Below, piece after piece: positions 1 to 9,380 of a stretch of 64,000 nt of DNA. This DNA is from Cherax quadricarinatus (lineage: Eukaryota; Arthropoda; Malacostraca; Decapoda; Parastacidae), in contig NC_091308.1 of assembly GCF_038502225.1 (NCBI RefSeq), positions 22,235,614-22,299,613 on the forward strand, given 5' to 3'. The notes beneath the pieces were generated by a model. It saw only the letters and a program-made list of their open reading frames with translations. It was not told the DNA's origin and searched no databases. A program made the position numbers and the translations under genes. The stretch's first letter is position 1. Every line of letters starts with the position of its first letter.

Positions 1-371
1 TAATGTAATATATGATATTTAATGAGCCCAAGAGATTACATGTATATGGCGTCAAGTAGAGACTCTTAGTGATTTTAATGTGTACCTGCATGCCAGCACA
101 GTGTGTAAGTATATTTAGGTACAGGTACATATAAGTATAATTATCAGAGTACATGTACATATAAAATATGCAATAACTTTAAAATGCTTGAAATTTTGGA
201 AAATTTCCAGACGTAATAGAGAGTTGTGCTCATGGAGAATGTAAACAAACTGGGTGTGGTGTGCCATATTTGAAAGACCGCTCACTATATAGCAAATTTC
301 AGTCATAATTTGAAATTGCCATATTAGAGGATCACTGTAAGGCGAAATACCGTAAAGTGAGGGCCCTACTG
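1..371. mobile_element. Tigger/pogo-like MITE, right-end fragment
   Basis: The segment ends in GAGGGCCCTACTG followed by TA, the terminus of a family whose complete member lies at 56258-58078. Much of 1-371 can be aligned by eye with about 57670-58078: both carry the phrase gtgtacctgcatgccagca and end in runs of ctgtaaagcg/cgtaaagtg type. The left end lies outside the window. There is no coding capacity. TA flanks and CAGT-type termini fit the Tc1/mariner-pogo (Tigger) group by known family rules. Confidence 0.65.
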
Positions 372-486
372 TATCATGTTTCTATGTTGTTTATATTGTT
401 TATTATGTCATATTAGATCAATTGTGATAGATAAATAAGCCGTAGAGTTGCCATTAGCATCATATTGAAGTATTTTCTCCTGCCTC

Positions 487-626
487 CTGAGAGCCAGGAA
501 TTCCCCTGGAATGGATTAATGGCATTTCAGCTAATTTCAATGAGGAAAATTGATTTGATATATGAGCAAATTGAGTTACGAGCTCAGTCACAGAACGAAT
601 TAAACTCATAAGTCAAGGTACCACTG
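487..626. mobile_element. Tigger right-end fragment
   Basis: The terminus AAGGTACCACTG followed by TA resembles the AAGGTTCCACTG ends of the Tigger copies elsewhere in the window. The upstream phrase tggaatggattaat is also typical of the region just inside those right ends. No matching left end is seen. The rest of 374-794 is AT-rich and I recognise nothing else in it. Confidence 0.45.
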
Positions 627-794
627 TACAAATAATTTATTTTTTTTCTGCAATACGTATATAGGTAATGTAGTTTACACGTAATAAAATATTGTAAGGC
701 ACAAATGAAAGCCACTACACTGAATCATAGGCTGTGCTCTTACATACAACAAATTGTTAGTATTAGACCTCACCTGAAATGCCATGCAGAAGTA

Positions 795-1137
795 CAGGAG
801 GGCCCCACTAAATGCAACAGGTTAGATTCCAGGCTACCACTGTAAAGCAAAAATTGCTGCAAAGTGAAACAGCCTTTTGTCACTTTCAAATACTACATAT
901 AAAAGCCTGATAACATGTTTGCACTATCATATATTAAGTGAGCAATAGAGCTAGGCCTTAAAAATACATATACAATACACACATTACTTACCTTAAAATA
1001 TTTTCGTCTCTACCTTACAGTGGGTGGTGAATATATTTATTGTAGTAAGTCTGAATAAATGAAGAATGGGTACAACTGAAAACCGCTGCATTAGTAAAAT
1101 GCTGTAAAGTGAAGCACTGTAAAGTGGGGTCCTCTTG
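795..1137. mobile_element. Tigger-like MITE of the CAGTAGGGCCCC family, 343 bp
   Basis: It starts CAGGAGGGCCCC after a TA and ends GGGGTCCTCTTG before CA, an imperfect terminal inverted repeat. Internal phrases (aggttagattccaggctacc, then acttaccttaaaatatttt) match the left part of the 1.8 kb element at 56258-58078. It is therefore an internally deleted member of that family. There is no open frame and it depends on a transposase in trans. Confidence 0.7.
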
Positions 1138-1167
1138 CATGGACTTTTTCTTGTAAGAAACATTTTT

Positions 1168-1624
1168 TTCTTTTTTTTTAACAAGTCAGCCGTCTCCCAC
1201 CGAGGCAGGGTGACCCAAAAAGAAAGAAAATCCTCAAAAAGAAAATACTTTCATCATCATCAAGCACTTTCACCTCACTCACACATAATCACTATCTTTG
1301 CAGAGGGGCTCAGATACGACAGTTTAGAAGTCCCTCTAAACTGTTAATATCCCAAACCCCTCCTTTAAAGTGGAGGCATTGTACTTCCCATTTCCAGGAC
1401 TCAAGCCCAGCTAACCAGTTTCCCTAAATCCCTTCACTAAATATTACGCTGCTCATACTTCAACAGCTCGTCAGGTCCCAAAAATCATTCGTTTCCATTT
1501 ACTCCTATCTAACACGCTCACACACGCTTGCTGGAAGTCCAAGCCCCTCAAACACAAAACCTCCTTTACCCCCTCCCTCCAGCCTTTTCAAGGATGACCC
1601 CTACCCCTCCTTCCTTCATACAAA
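1168..1624 (-). mobile_element. RTE-clade LINE, 3' end fragment (copy A)
   Basis: Read on the minus strand this is the last codons, the 3' UTR and the tail of the RTE family whose coding region is clear at 16966-19222. Diagnostic modules are gaggcagggtgaccc (3' terminus), cattgtacttcccatttcc and the block encoding the Arg/Gly-rich C-terminus. It is 5' truncated. The plus-strand T-run at 1167-1180 is its reversed A tail. Coding remnants are too short to be a gene. Confidence 0.8.
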
Positions 1625-1626
1625 TA

Positions 1627-1829
1627 CAGTGGACCCCCGCTTAACGATCACCTCCAAATGCGACCAATTATGTAAGTGTATTTATGTAAGTGCGTTTGTA
1701 CGTGTATGTTTGGGGGTCTGAAATGGACTAATCTACTTCACAATATTCCTTATGGGAAAAAATTCGGTCAGTACTGGCACCTGAACATACTACTGGAATG
1801 AAAAAAGTTCGTTAACCGGGGGTCCACTG
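1627..1829. mobile_element. 203-bp Tigger-type MITE, copy 1 of 3
   Basis: The element is bounded by TA (1625-1626 and 1830-1831) and has termini CAGTGGACCCCCGCTTAACG and CGTTAACCGGGGGTCCACTG, a nearly perfect terminal inverted repeat. Two more copies of the same length and interior lie at 13203-13406 and 60196-60398. Termini and TA target match the larger Tigger elements at 25979-26954 and 27503-28478, so it is probably mobilised by that family. 1832-1985 holds nothing I recognise. Confidence 0.9.
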
Positions 1830-1989
1830 TATAGCTAATGTATTTTCTTAGGAAATAAAGTCATCTTCTGTGAAACGTGACAAATAATATCAGTTAGGTA
1901 TTGTTAGCAAAATGAGGATACTAATTTCTTGTTATTCACATTCTTATTTTTGGAACGTTGAAGAAACAGTTTACATTCTGTTATTGACC

Positions 1990-2274
1990 AGATAATTTTT
2001 TTTTTTATTAACACATTGGCCATTTACCACCAAGGCAGGGTGACCAGAAAAAGAAGAAATACTTTCATCATTCACTCCATCACTGTGCTACTAAAGGCAT
2101 GCTTACACTACAGTTAAAACTGCAACACATCAACACCCCTCCTTCAGAGTGCAGGCAGGCACTATACTCCTCACCTCCAGGACTCAAGTCCGGCTAACTG
2201 GTTTCCCTGAATCCTTTCATAAATATTGCTTTACTCACACTTCAACAGCACGCCAAGTCATAAAAACCATTTGT
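1990..2274 (-). mobile_element. RTE LINE 3' end (copy B, first part)
   Basis: This is a minus-strand RTE 3' UTR of a second subfamily, recognised by caccaaggcagggtgacc, acacccctccttcagagtgc and ctccaggactcaagtccggc, which also occur at 46976, 51688 and 55202. It is cut at 2274 by the LINE of 2275-4008 and resumes at 4009-4082. The same orientation and the next upstream RTE segment reappear at about 12950-13445, which suggests one old RTE split by later insertions. Confidence 0.8.
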
Positions 2275-4008
2275 TACACCAATTTGTTATGTAAACAACT
2301 CTAGGCCAATATCAAACTTACCATTGTTATCCAAAATCTCTGAGAAACTCGTGCACAGGAGACTATATTCATTTATATCAGCACAAAACATACTCAGTCC
2401 CTGCCAATTTGGCTTCAGAAAAAATAAAAGCACTAATGATGCAATTGTAAAAATGTTGGATCTGCTTTACACAGCATTGGAAAATAAGGAATATCTGCTA
2501 GGACTTTTTATTGATCTAAGAAAAGCTTTTGACACAGTAGACCATCCTACTCCACAAACTTGACCGTTATGGTATAAGAGGCCATGCACTTGCATATTTC
2601 AAATCCTACCTTACTAATAGGTATCAGTATGTCACCATTAAAGACAGCCTCATCAACACAGCCACTTGATACTGGAGTGCCACAGGGAAGTGTCCTTGGT
2701 CCCCTACTCTTTCTCGTATACATCAATGAACTTCCTAACATATCCCAACACCTGAAACGCATTCTCTTTGCTGACAACACGACTTATGTCATCTCTCACC
2801 CTATTCTTGCCACCCTCAACACCATTGTTAATGAGGAGCTGTTAAAAATATCTACTTGGATGACAGCCAATAAACTTACACTTAACACTGACAAAACCTG
2901 CTATATTATGTTTGGTAGCAGAGCAGGTGTTGTACAACTTAACATTAAGATCAACAACACTCTAATTGCCAGACATAATGAGGGCAACTTTCTAGGCCTA
3001 TACCTCGACAACAACCTGGATTTCAGCACCTATATCCAACACATAACAAAAAAAGTATCCAAAACGGTTGGGATCCTCTCCAAGATACGATGCTACATGC
3101 TGCAATCTGCCCTTCTCACACTATACCATTCACTCATTTATCCATACCTCATCTATGCTATTTGTGCTTGGGGATCAACTGTAGCAACACACCTAAAGCC
3201 AATAATAACCCAACAAAAAGCCGCAGTAAGAATAATCACGCAATCCCATCCCAGGAAACACACCTCCCCCACTCTTCATAGATCTAAACTTACTCACTGT
3301 TCAGAACATCCACACTTACTAATGTGCAATCTACATCTACAGGACCTTAAATTCCAATATTAACCTTGACCTAAAAGGCTTTCTTGATAGTTGTGACAGG
3401 ATCCACAGGCATAACACCAGACACAAACATCTCTATGATATTCCCCATGTCTGACTAAACCTTTACAAAAATTCAATGTATGTCAGAGGGCCTAAAATCT
3501 GGAACACCCTACCTGAAAACTCTAGAACTGCAGACACATTCATCACTTTCAAAACTACCGTTAGAAAACATCTTATCTCCCTGATACACCCCATCAGCTA
3601 ACTACATGAAAACCACCTGGTGGTTCACACTTACACTCACACACTCACCCAGTTGACTATAAACACAGAAATACGAATCTTAAAATAATGAATCCTAACT
3701 AGTCATAAGTTTGCCTGTGATACTCCAATATAGAAACTATGTATGGTACCAAAACAAAAGTATTGACATTGCTAATTTTACAAAGTGTAATGTAGTTACT
3801 TAGCCTTAATACCAACTTGTTCCATTATCTATAATAATTTAGAGTTATGAATTAATCTTAGTCTGCCTGAAATGCCTAGCCATGCTAGGTGTGATAGTGG
3901 CCCTCTCAGTAATTAGTATTTTATAGCATGTAAACCACACAATATCCTAAAATATGTAAACCCCACATTGTAATCTTTATAGAGAATAAACTTGATTTGA
4001 TTTGATTT
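2275..4008 (+). mobile_element. CR1/jockey-group LINE, 5'-truncated
   Basis: This non-LTR retrotransposon starts inside the reverse transcriptase and ends in a short tandem tail (gatttgatttgattt at about 3993-4008), the usual CR1/L2-type 3' end. It interrupts an RTE 3' UTR: the RTE text stops at catttgt (2268-2274) and resumes at cgtttgt (4009-4015), an apparent 7-bp target duplication with one change. The 3' UTR runs from about 3450 to 3990. Confidence 0.8.
2290..3363 (+). pseudogene. LINE reverse transcriptase, damaged
   Basis: Reverse transcriptase fragment of about 350 residues, copying LINE RNA into DNA at the target nick when intact. Visible RT blocks are LSKISEKLVHRRL, FGFRKNKST, FIDLRKAFDTVDH, TGVPQGSVLGPLLFLVYIN and LFADNTT. 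The frame shifts near 2548, just after the DTVDH block, and a stop follows in the first frame. The catalytic FADD motif reads FADN, so the second aspartate is lost. The endonuclease is missing because of 5' truncation. Similarity of the C-terminal block (DLKGFLDSCDRIHRHNTRHK) to the fragment at 12504-12900 shows the two are related families. Confidence 0.85.
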
Positions 4009-4082
4009 CGTTTGTCTCCACTCACTCCTATCTAACATGCTTGCACACAGTTGCTGGAAGTTCAAGCTCCTCACACACTATA
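4009..4082 (-). mobile_element. RTE LINE fragment (copy B, continued)
   Basis: This continues the RTE 3' region broken at 2274 (tctccactcactcctatcta, then ttgctggaagttcaagctcc). It ends at about 4082 where another LINE tail begins. Confidence 0.7.
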
Positions 4083-4460
4083 TAATAATAACAATAATAC
4101 TTTATTTCAGCAGGATACAATGTTTGTACAAAGGTGAAGGACATTTAGGTGTGCATGCAGAAAGCCCCTTAATATGCAAAGCATTTCAGGCAAACTTGAG
4201 ACTAACTTAAGATTAAAAAGGGAATGACAGTTTCTGCAATTTTATACATACAGTCTCTTAGGTGCATGTAGGTATAAATTTAGGAGTTACAATAAATGCA
4301 AGAGAATTGAATATCCTTTTAGTTCATGCTATATAGCTTTTATCAAGTTTAACTGATAAGGAATTACAAGTTTGATTATGTTTATGGGTGACGAAGATTC
4401 TGGCATATTAACATAAAGGGGACACAATCTATGTTTTAATGATTGAGAGGATTACAGATA
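4083..4460 (-). mobile_element. LINE 3' UTR with (AAT)n tail, minus strand
   Basis: On the minus strand it ends ctttgtacaaacattgta, then gctgaaataaa and an AAT-rich tail. The same 3' end occurs on the plus strand at about 59850-59965. It stops at the TA where Tigger 1 begins (4459-4460). The 18 bp between the two Tigger elements (8431-8448) and the coding fragment from 12504 may be its continuation, with both Tiggers inserted into it; that reconstruction is inference. Confidence 0.6.
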
Positions 4461-4735
4461 CAGTGGAACCTCTGTTGTCGAATGGACTAGTTGTTGAACA
4501 AATCGGTTTTTGAACCGATTTGTTTGATTTGGTTTTCATACGTTGCCTTGGTTGTCAACTGACAACGCTCAGATCACGTGTTCACTAGACAGAGTCCACA
4601 GTGTGGGTTTCAGTCAGTACAGAGACTAATGTGCATGCTGTAAACATCTCTTGAGCTCTTGTTGTGCATTTTGTGATATTTTCTTGTTATTTTGCAGTTT
4701 TGGCACAATTTTTTTTTATTGTGAGATAAACTATC

Positions 4736-6650
4736 ATGGGTCCAAAGAAGGATAAAGAGATGAAAGCAAAAAAAAAAAAGTTGTAAAAAGTACTATTGAG
4801 TTTTTTGGTAAATCGAAGTCTACCATTAGCATGATACTGGGCCAAAGGGAAAAAATTAAAGCAGCTGACCCAGCAAAAGGTGCAAAAGTAATATCAAGGC
4901 AAAGGCCACAAATTACTGAAGAGGTTGGAAAACTCATGTTGATTTGGATAAATGAAAAACAGTTACATGGTGATAGTGTTTCAGAGGCCATTATTTGTGA
5001 AAAAGCGAGGCGGTTGCATGATAACCTTCTAAAACAAAAATCCTGGAACAAGTGCTGAAATGCAATCCTTCAAGGCTAGTAAGGGTTGGTTTGATAATTT
5101 TAAGAAAAGAAGTGGCAGTCATAGTGTGGCTAGGCATGGGGAGGCTGCCACTGTTTACTGGCAGCCTCCTGGCTGTATGAAAGTATGTTACTGAATTCCA
5201 AGAGTATGTAGAGGTTGAGGGATTTCCCCCCAACAAGTCTTTAATTGTGATGAGATAGGCCTCTTCTGGAAGAAAATGTCCAATGGACTTATGTAACTGA
5301 AGAGGAAAAGTCACTGCCAGGACACAAGCCAGTGAAAGACAGGCTCACTCTGTTACTGTGTGGTAATGCAAGTGGGGATTTGAATCTGAAGCTCTTACTT
5401 GTTTTATCATTCTGAAAACCCATGAGTTTTTAAGAAGAGCAATATGAAAAGCAAATTGGCTGTAATGTGAATGGCCAACATGAAAGCTTGGGTAACAAGA
5501 CAATTTTTTTATTGAGTGCATTCATGAGGTCTTTGCTCCCATTGTCAAAAACTACCTCATTAAAAAACAACTGCCACTCAGGGCCCTCTTACTTATGGAT
5601 AATGCTCCTGCTCACCCTCCAAACTTGGAAAGTGAGTTGCTGGAGGAGTTCAGCTTAATAATTGTGAAGTTCTTGCCTCCTAACACCACCCTGTAATCCA
5701 GCCCATGGACCAGCAGGTCATTTCTAACTTTAAGAAACTCTACACCAAAGCACTTTTTGAAAGGTGCTTTGAAGTCACTTCAGAAACAAATTTAACCCTC
5801 AGGAAGTTCTGGAAGGACTGTTTCAATATCCTCACTTGCTTGAGGTTTATAGACAAAGCCTGGGGGGATGTCTTCCAGGACCATGAAGCCAGCATAGAAG
5901 AAATTGTGTCCTGACTTTGTGGCAACCAGGGATTCTGAAGGCTTTGAAAATGAGCCTGAGCTGGTAGAGGATATTGTGTCCCTGGGAAAGACTTTGGACC
6001 TAGAGGTGACTGAAAATGATGTGGAGGAGTTGGTGGAGGAGCATAGAACTGAACTCACCACAGAAGAATTTGTATACCTTCAGAAGGAGCAGCATTAGAT
6101 TGCAGCAGAGGAGCTGTCATCAGAGGAAGAGGAGAGATGGGATGATGTGCCTATTGCTCTTGTCAAGGAAATGTGTGCTAAATGGCATAAAGTGCAGGAA
6201 TTTGCAGAAAAATACCATCCAGACGAAGCAGTGGCCATCCATCTCTCGAACGTGTACAATGACAGTGTAATGTCTCAATTCAGACAACTGTTGAAAATAA
6301 ATGGTATAAAATACCGACACAATGGAAACATAAACTCATATGCAGTTTGTGACTTGAAAAAGCCCACTGTGTGGGCAAAACGTTGTCAATAAAGGATCAC
6401 ATTAAACTGCATATGTGTTTATGTTTCCTTCAGACAACTCTTAAAATGGAACCTGAAACAAACCTCACTGGACAGGTTTTTAGACAAAGAACCAGTGAGT
6501 CAGAACAAGGTGTTAGTGGTGAAAAGAGACAAAGAATAGAAACACCATCAGATGGACAGTTGCCTAGTGTTGAAAAGAATCAAAGAAGAGAAACAACACC
6601 AGAATGACAGTTGCCTGACATATTATTAGGTGACTCTCCTTCCAGGCAGT
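4736..6650 (+). pseudogene. Tigger transposase (TIGD/jerky-like), decayed
   Basis: A transposase that in intact form binds the element ends through CENP-B-like helix-turn-helix domains and cuts with a DDE catalytic domain. The start is ATG 4736 (MGPKKDKEMK). HTH remnants follow (STISMILGQREKIKAADPAK, ITEEVGKLMLIWINEKQLHG). The DDE domain is visible in pieces: NCDEIGLFWKK near 5245-5280, LLLMDNAPAHPP near 5590, and PMDQQVISNFKKLYTKALFE from 5702. C-terminal acidic sequence with ESEP-like and EELVEEHR stretches reaches about 6280. Stops and frameshifts occur throughout (for example 4785 and 5058), so it is non-functional. Confidence 0.85.
6298..6430 (+). ncRNA. decayed hammerhead-ribozyme-like hairpin insertion
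   Basis: A 133-bp insert in the Tigger 1 C-terminal region, flanked by near-identical copies of cagacaactgttgaaaa (6281-6297, and 6431-6447 with changes). About 29 bases at 6324-6352 pair with 6396-6427. The loop carries cTTGAAAAA, the stem gcccactgtgtgggc, AAAAC, and gttGTC, the order of a type I hammerhead (CUGANGA, stem II, GAAA, NUH cleavage triplet). Core positions C3, G8 and G12 appear changed to U, A and A, the last consistent with CpG decay, so it should not cleave. Penelope-like elements are known to carry hammerheads; the source here is inferred. Confidence 0.45.
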
Positions 6651-6743
6651 AACATACCCCTTCCTCTCCTCTGCCTCCTGCTTCCAGTATGCCATTAGCT
6701 CTCCTCTGACAGGTAAGAGGCATTTAAATTTTAATTTACTGTA

Positions 6744-7656
6744 CAATCAAACCTCGGTTTTTGTATGCCCTAGTTTTCGTACGATTTGGTTTTTGACGAC
6801 TTTTTTCATCGAAATTTTGTCCCAGTTTTCATATACAGTTGAGAAGGATTTTGAAGGGTTTGAGGCTGATCCTGATGACCCTATGCCTGTTGTGGAATCT
6901 ATTGTGTCTTTGGGAAAGTCCATGAGGTTGGATGTGGAAGAGTTGGTGAACAGCCACAGGAAAGAGCTAACCACTGAAGAGCTGCAAGGCCTTCAACTGG
7001 AACAGCAACAGATCACAGCTGAGGAAATTGCTTCAGAGGAAGAGGAAGAGAGAAGGGAGAATGTGCCGCCTTCAGTGATTAAGGACGTGTGCAAAGTGAA
7101 ATGAGTTGCAGTGTTTTGTGGAGAAATGTCAGCCTAAAAAAGCTGTTGCAAGCCATGTCTGCAACATGTTCAATGACAATGCCTTGTCCCATTTTGGGCA
7201 GATCTTAGAGATGCCGGAAACAGACCTCTGACCAGATTTTTTGTGTAATGGGTCCAGTGACTCAAGCTCGTCCTAGTGCCAGTAAAAGACAAAGAAGGGA
7301 AGTAACCCCAGATAGGGCCTTGATACCTGAAGTTCTCATGGAGATAAACTCTCCTCCCTCTCCCCTCCTAGCCGTCTTCCATATGCCAACAAGAGTCTTC
7401 AATAAAGGTAAAAGTGATGTTAAATGTTCATTTATCCATTTCACTAGTCATTTATATTTATTTCTCATTGTTTTCTATATGAAAAACTATAGTTATTCTC
7501 TATAAAATGTATTTTTTGTTAATATTTTTGGGTGTCTGGAATGGATTAAATGGATTTACATTATTTCTTATGGGAAATATTGCTTCAGTTTTCGTATGAT
7601 ACAGTTTTCATCAGACTTTTTCGAAAGGATTAATCACAAAAACCGGGGTTCCACTT
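6744..7656 (+). mobile_element. internally deleted Tigger nested in Tigger 1
   Basis: It is bounded by TA at 6742-6743 and 7657-7658. Left end CAATCAAACCTCGG and right end CCGGGGTTCCACTT form a degenerate inverted repeat. The interior fuses the 5' region directly to the transposase C-terminus (EKDFEGFEADPDDPMPVVES, then EELVNSHRKELTTEELQ), so the DNA-binding and DDE domains are missing. A frame of 103 codons at 6793-7104 is a remnant of that tail. It is a non-autonomous derivative. Confidence 0.8.
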
Positions 7657-7793
7657 TACAGCATTTCAGTTAAATTTTCATTTTCACAGTTTCCCTGTGC
7701 TGTATAATTTTATACATTATTTTATGTAGTAGTTAGTACATTATTATTAATAAATCATTATTTTTGTCATTTTTGGTCTGGAACAGATTAATT

Positions 7794-8326
7794 AGAACAT
7801 AAGAAAGAAGGAACACTGCAACAGGCCTACTGACCCATGCGGAGCAGGTCCATGTGTTCCCCCCCCGATAAGACCAATGAACCCCCCCCTGGATTAGCCC
7901 AATGACCCACCCAGTCTGGTCACCTAAACTCGAGGATGGAGCACTGCACCAGACCCAGCAGCACAAACTAGTCAGGTCCAACTCACACTCACCCACACCC
8001 ACTCATGTATTTATCTAACCTGTTTTTAAAACTACACAACGTTTTAGCCTGAATAACTGTACTCAGGAGTTTGTTCCACTCATCCACAACTCTATTACCA
8101 AACCAGTGCTTTCCTATATCCTTCCTGAATCTGAATTTTTCCAACTTGAAACCATTGCTGTGAGTCCTGTCTTGGCTGGAAATTTTCAGCACGCTATTTA
8201 CATCCCCTTTATTTATTCCTGTTTTCCATTTATACACCTCGATCATATCCCCCCTAATTCTACGCCTTTCGAGAGTGTGCAGATTCAGGGTCCTCAGTTT
8301 ATCCTCATAGGGAAGATTTCTGATAC
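7794..8326 (-). mobile_element. CR1-like LINE, 3' fragment (family 2)
   Basis: On the minus strand it encodes the C-terminal part of a CR1-type polyprotein: LPYEDKLRTLNLHTLERRRI, RGDMIEVYKWKTGINKGD and GNRVVDEWNKLL. It ends in ttctttcttatgttct. It lies inside the right arm of Tigger 1 between gattaatt and tatttacattt. A related 3' end on the plus strand sits at about 58290-58341. It is 5' truncated and non-functional. Confidence 0.8.
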
Positions 8327-9380
8327 TATTTACATTTTTCTTTATGGGAAAAATTGGTTTGCTTGTTGACCATTTTGTTTGCCGAACCGACATCTGGAAT
8401 GAAGTTAGTTCGACACCCAAGGTTCCACTGTACTGAGAATAAAATTACAGTGGACCCTCAGTTAATGCCAGAGAGCTAGGCTTTAATCGATTTAGCCTTT
8501 AACCAAATTAATTTTCGCCGTAAGAAATAATGGAAATCCAATTAATCTGTTCCAGACACACAAAAATATTAAACAAAATAATTTTTTTACATGAAATATA
8601 CATTTCCCTACACAGAAAACAATGATACATGCACAATTAAACAATAATAACATCACACTTACCCTTATTGTGGACTTGCTGATAAGTGATGAGACAGTAG
8701 GAGGGCAGAGGATGAAGGTGTTCTATTGTTTGGAAGGGGAATCCCCTTCCATAAAGACTTCAGTAACAAGTCCTTTTCTGGCTTGTGTCCTGGGAGTGCC
8801 TTTTCCTCCTGAGTAATGTAGGTCCTGTTTTGCATTTTCTTCCTAAACAGGCCTGTTTCATCACAATTGAACACTTGTTGGGGTTTTAATTTTTCAGCCT
8901 TTATGTGCCCCTTAACCCTTTCAGGGTCCAAGGCCAAAATCTGAAGAAATTTTGAAAAAAAAAAAAAAATATTTTTTCTTACAGAATTAAAGAGCATATT
9001 TTTGTGAAGGTAATAAAACAAAAAAAAATTAGAATCTGATCATTACTTACCGAGATACAGTGCCAAGAAGTTTATAGAAAATGATGTGGTGGCGGCAACA
9101 TCGACGAATTCCACATACGCATATTATATTATTTTGTTGTTTTAGTTGTTTTTTCTTTTCTTTTCCAATTTTTTTCTATTCCTACTAACATTTGGGGCCT
9201 GAGAGACCAATACTGTATATAATTGATACATATATACTCACTGTATTGAACACAATAACCGCACTAAAGTTATCATATTATTGTTTACCACTGTTGTTTA
9301 TTACAATAAACATGCACAAATATTGTATAATACTAATGTTCTATCATATATTTACATATTTACAATCACTGGACATGGTT

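Larger units (their letters stand above)
4461..8430 (+). mobile_element. Tigger 1, full-length but with nested insertions
   Basis: A pogo-group DNA transposon. Left end CAGTGGAACCTCTGTTGTCG follows TA at 4459-4460; right end CAAGGTTCCACTG precedes TA at 8431-8432. Removing the inserts (6298-6430, 6744-7656, 7794-8326) leaves about 2.4 kb, the usual size of Tigger elements. Sequence characteristic of the region inside the right end (gattaatt, tttctttatgggaaaaat) lies on both sides of the 7794-8326 insert, which confirms the join. The gene inside is decayed. Confidence 0.85.
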
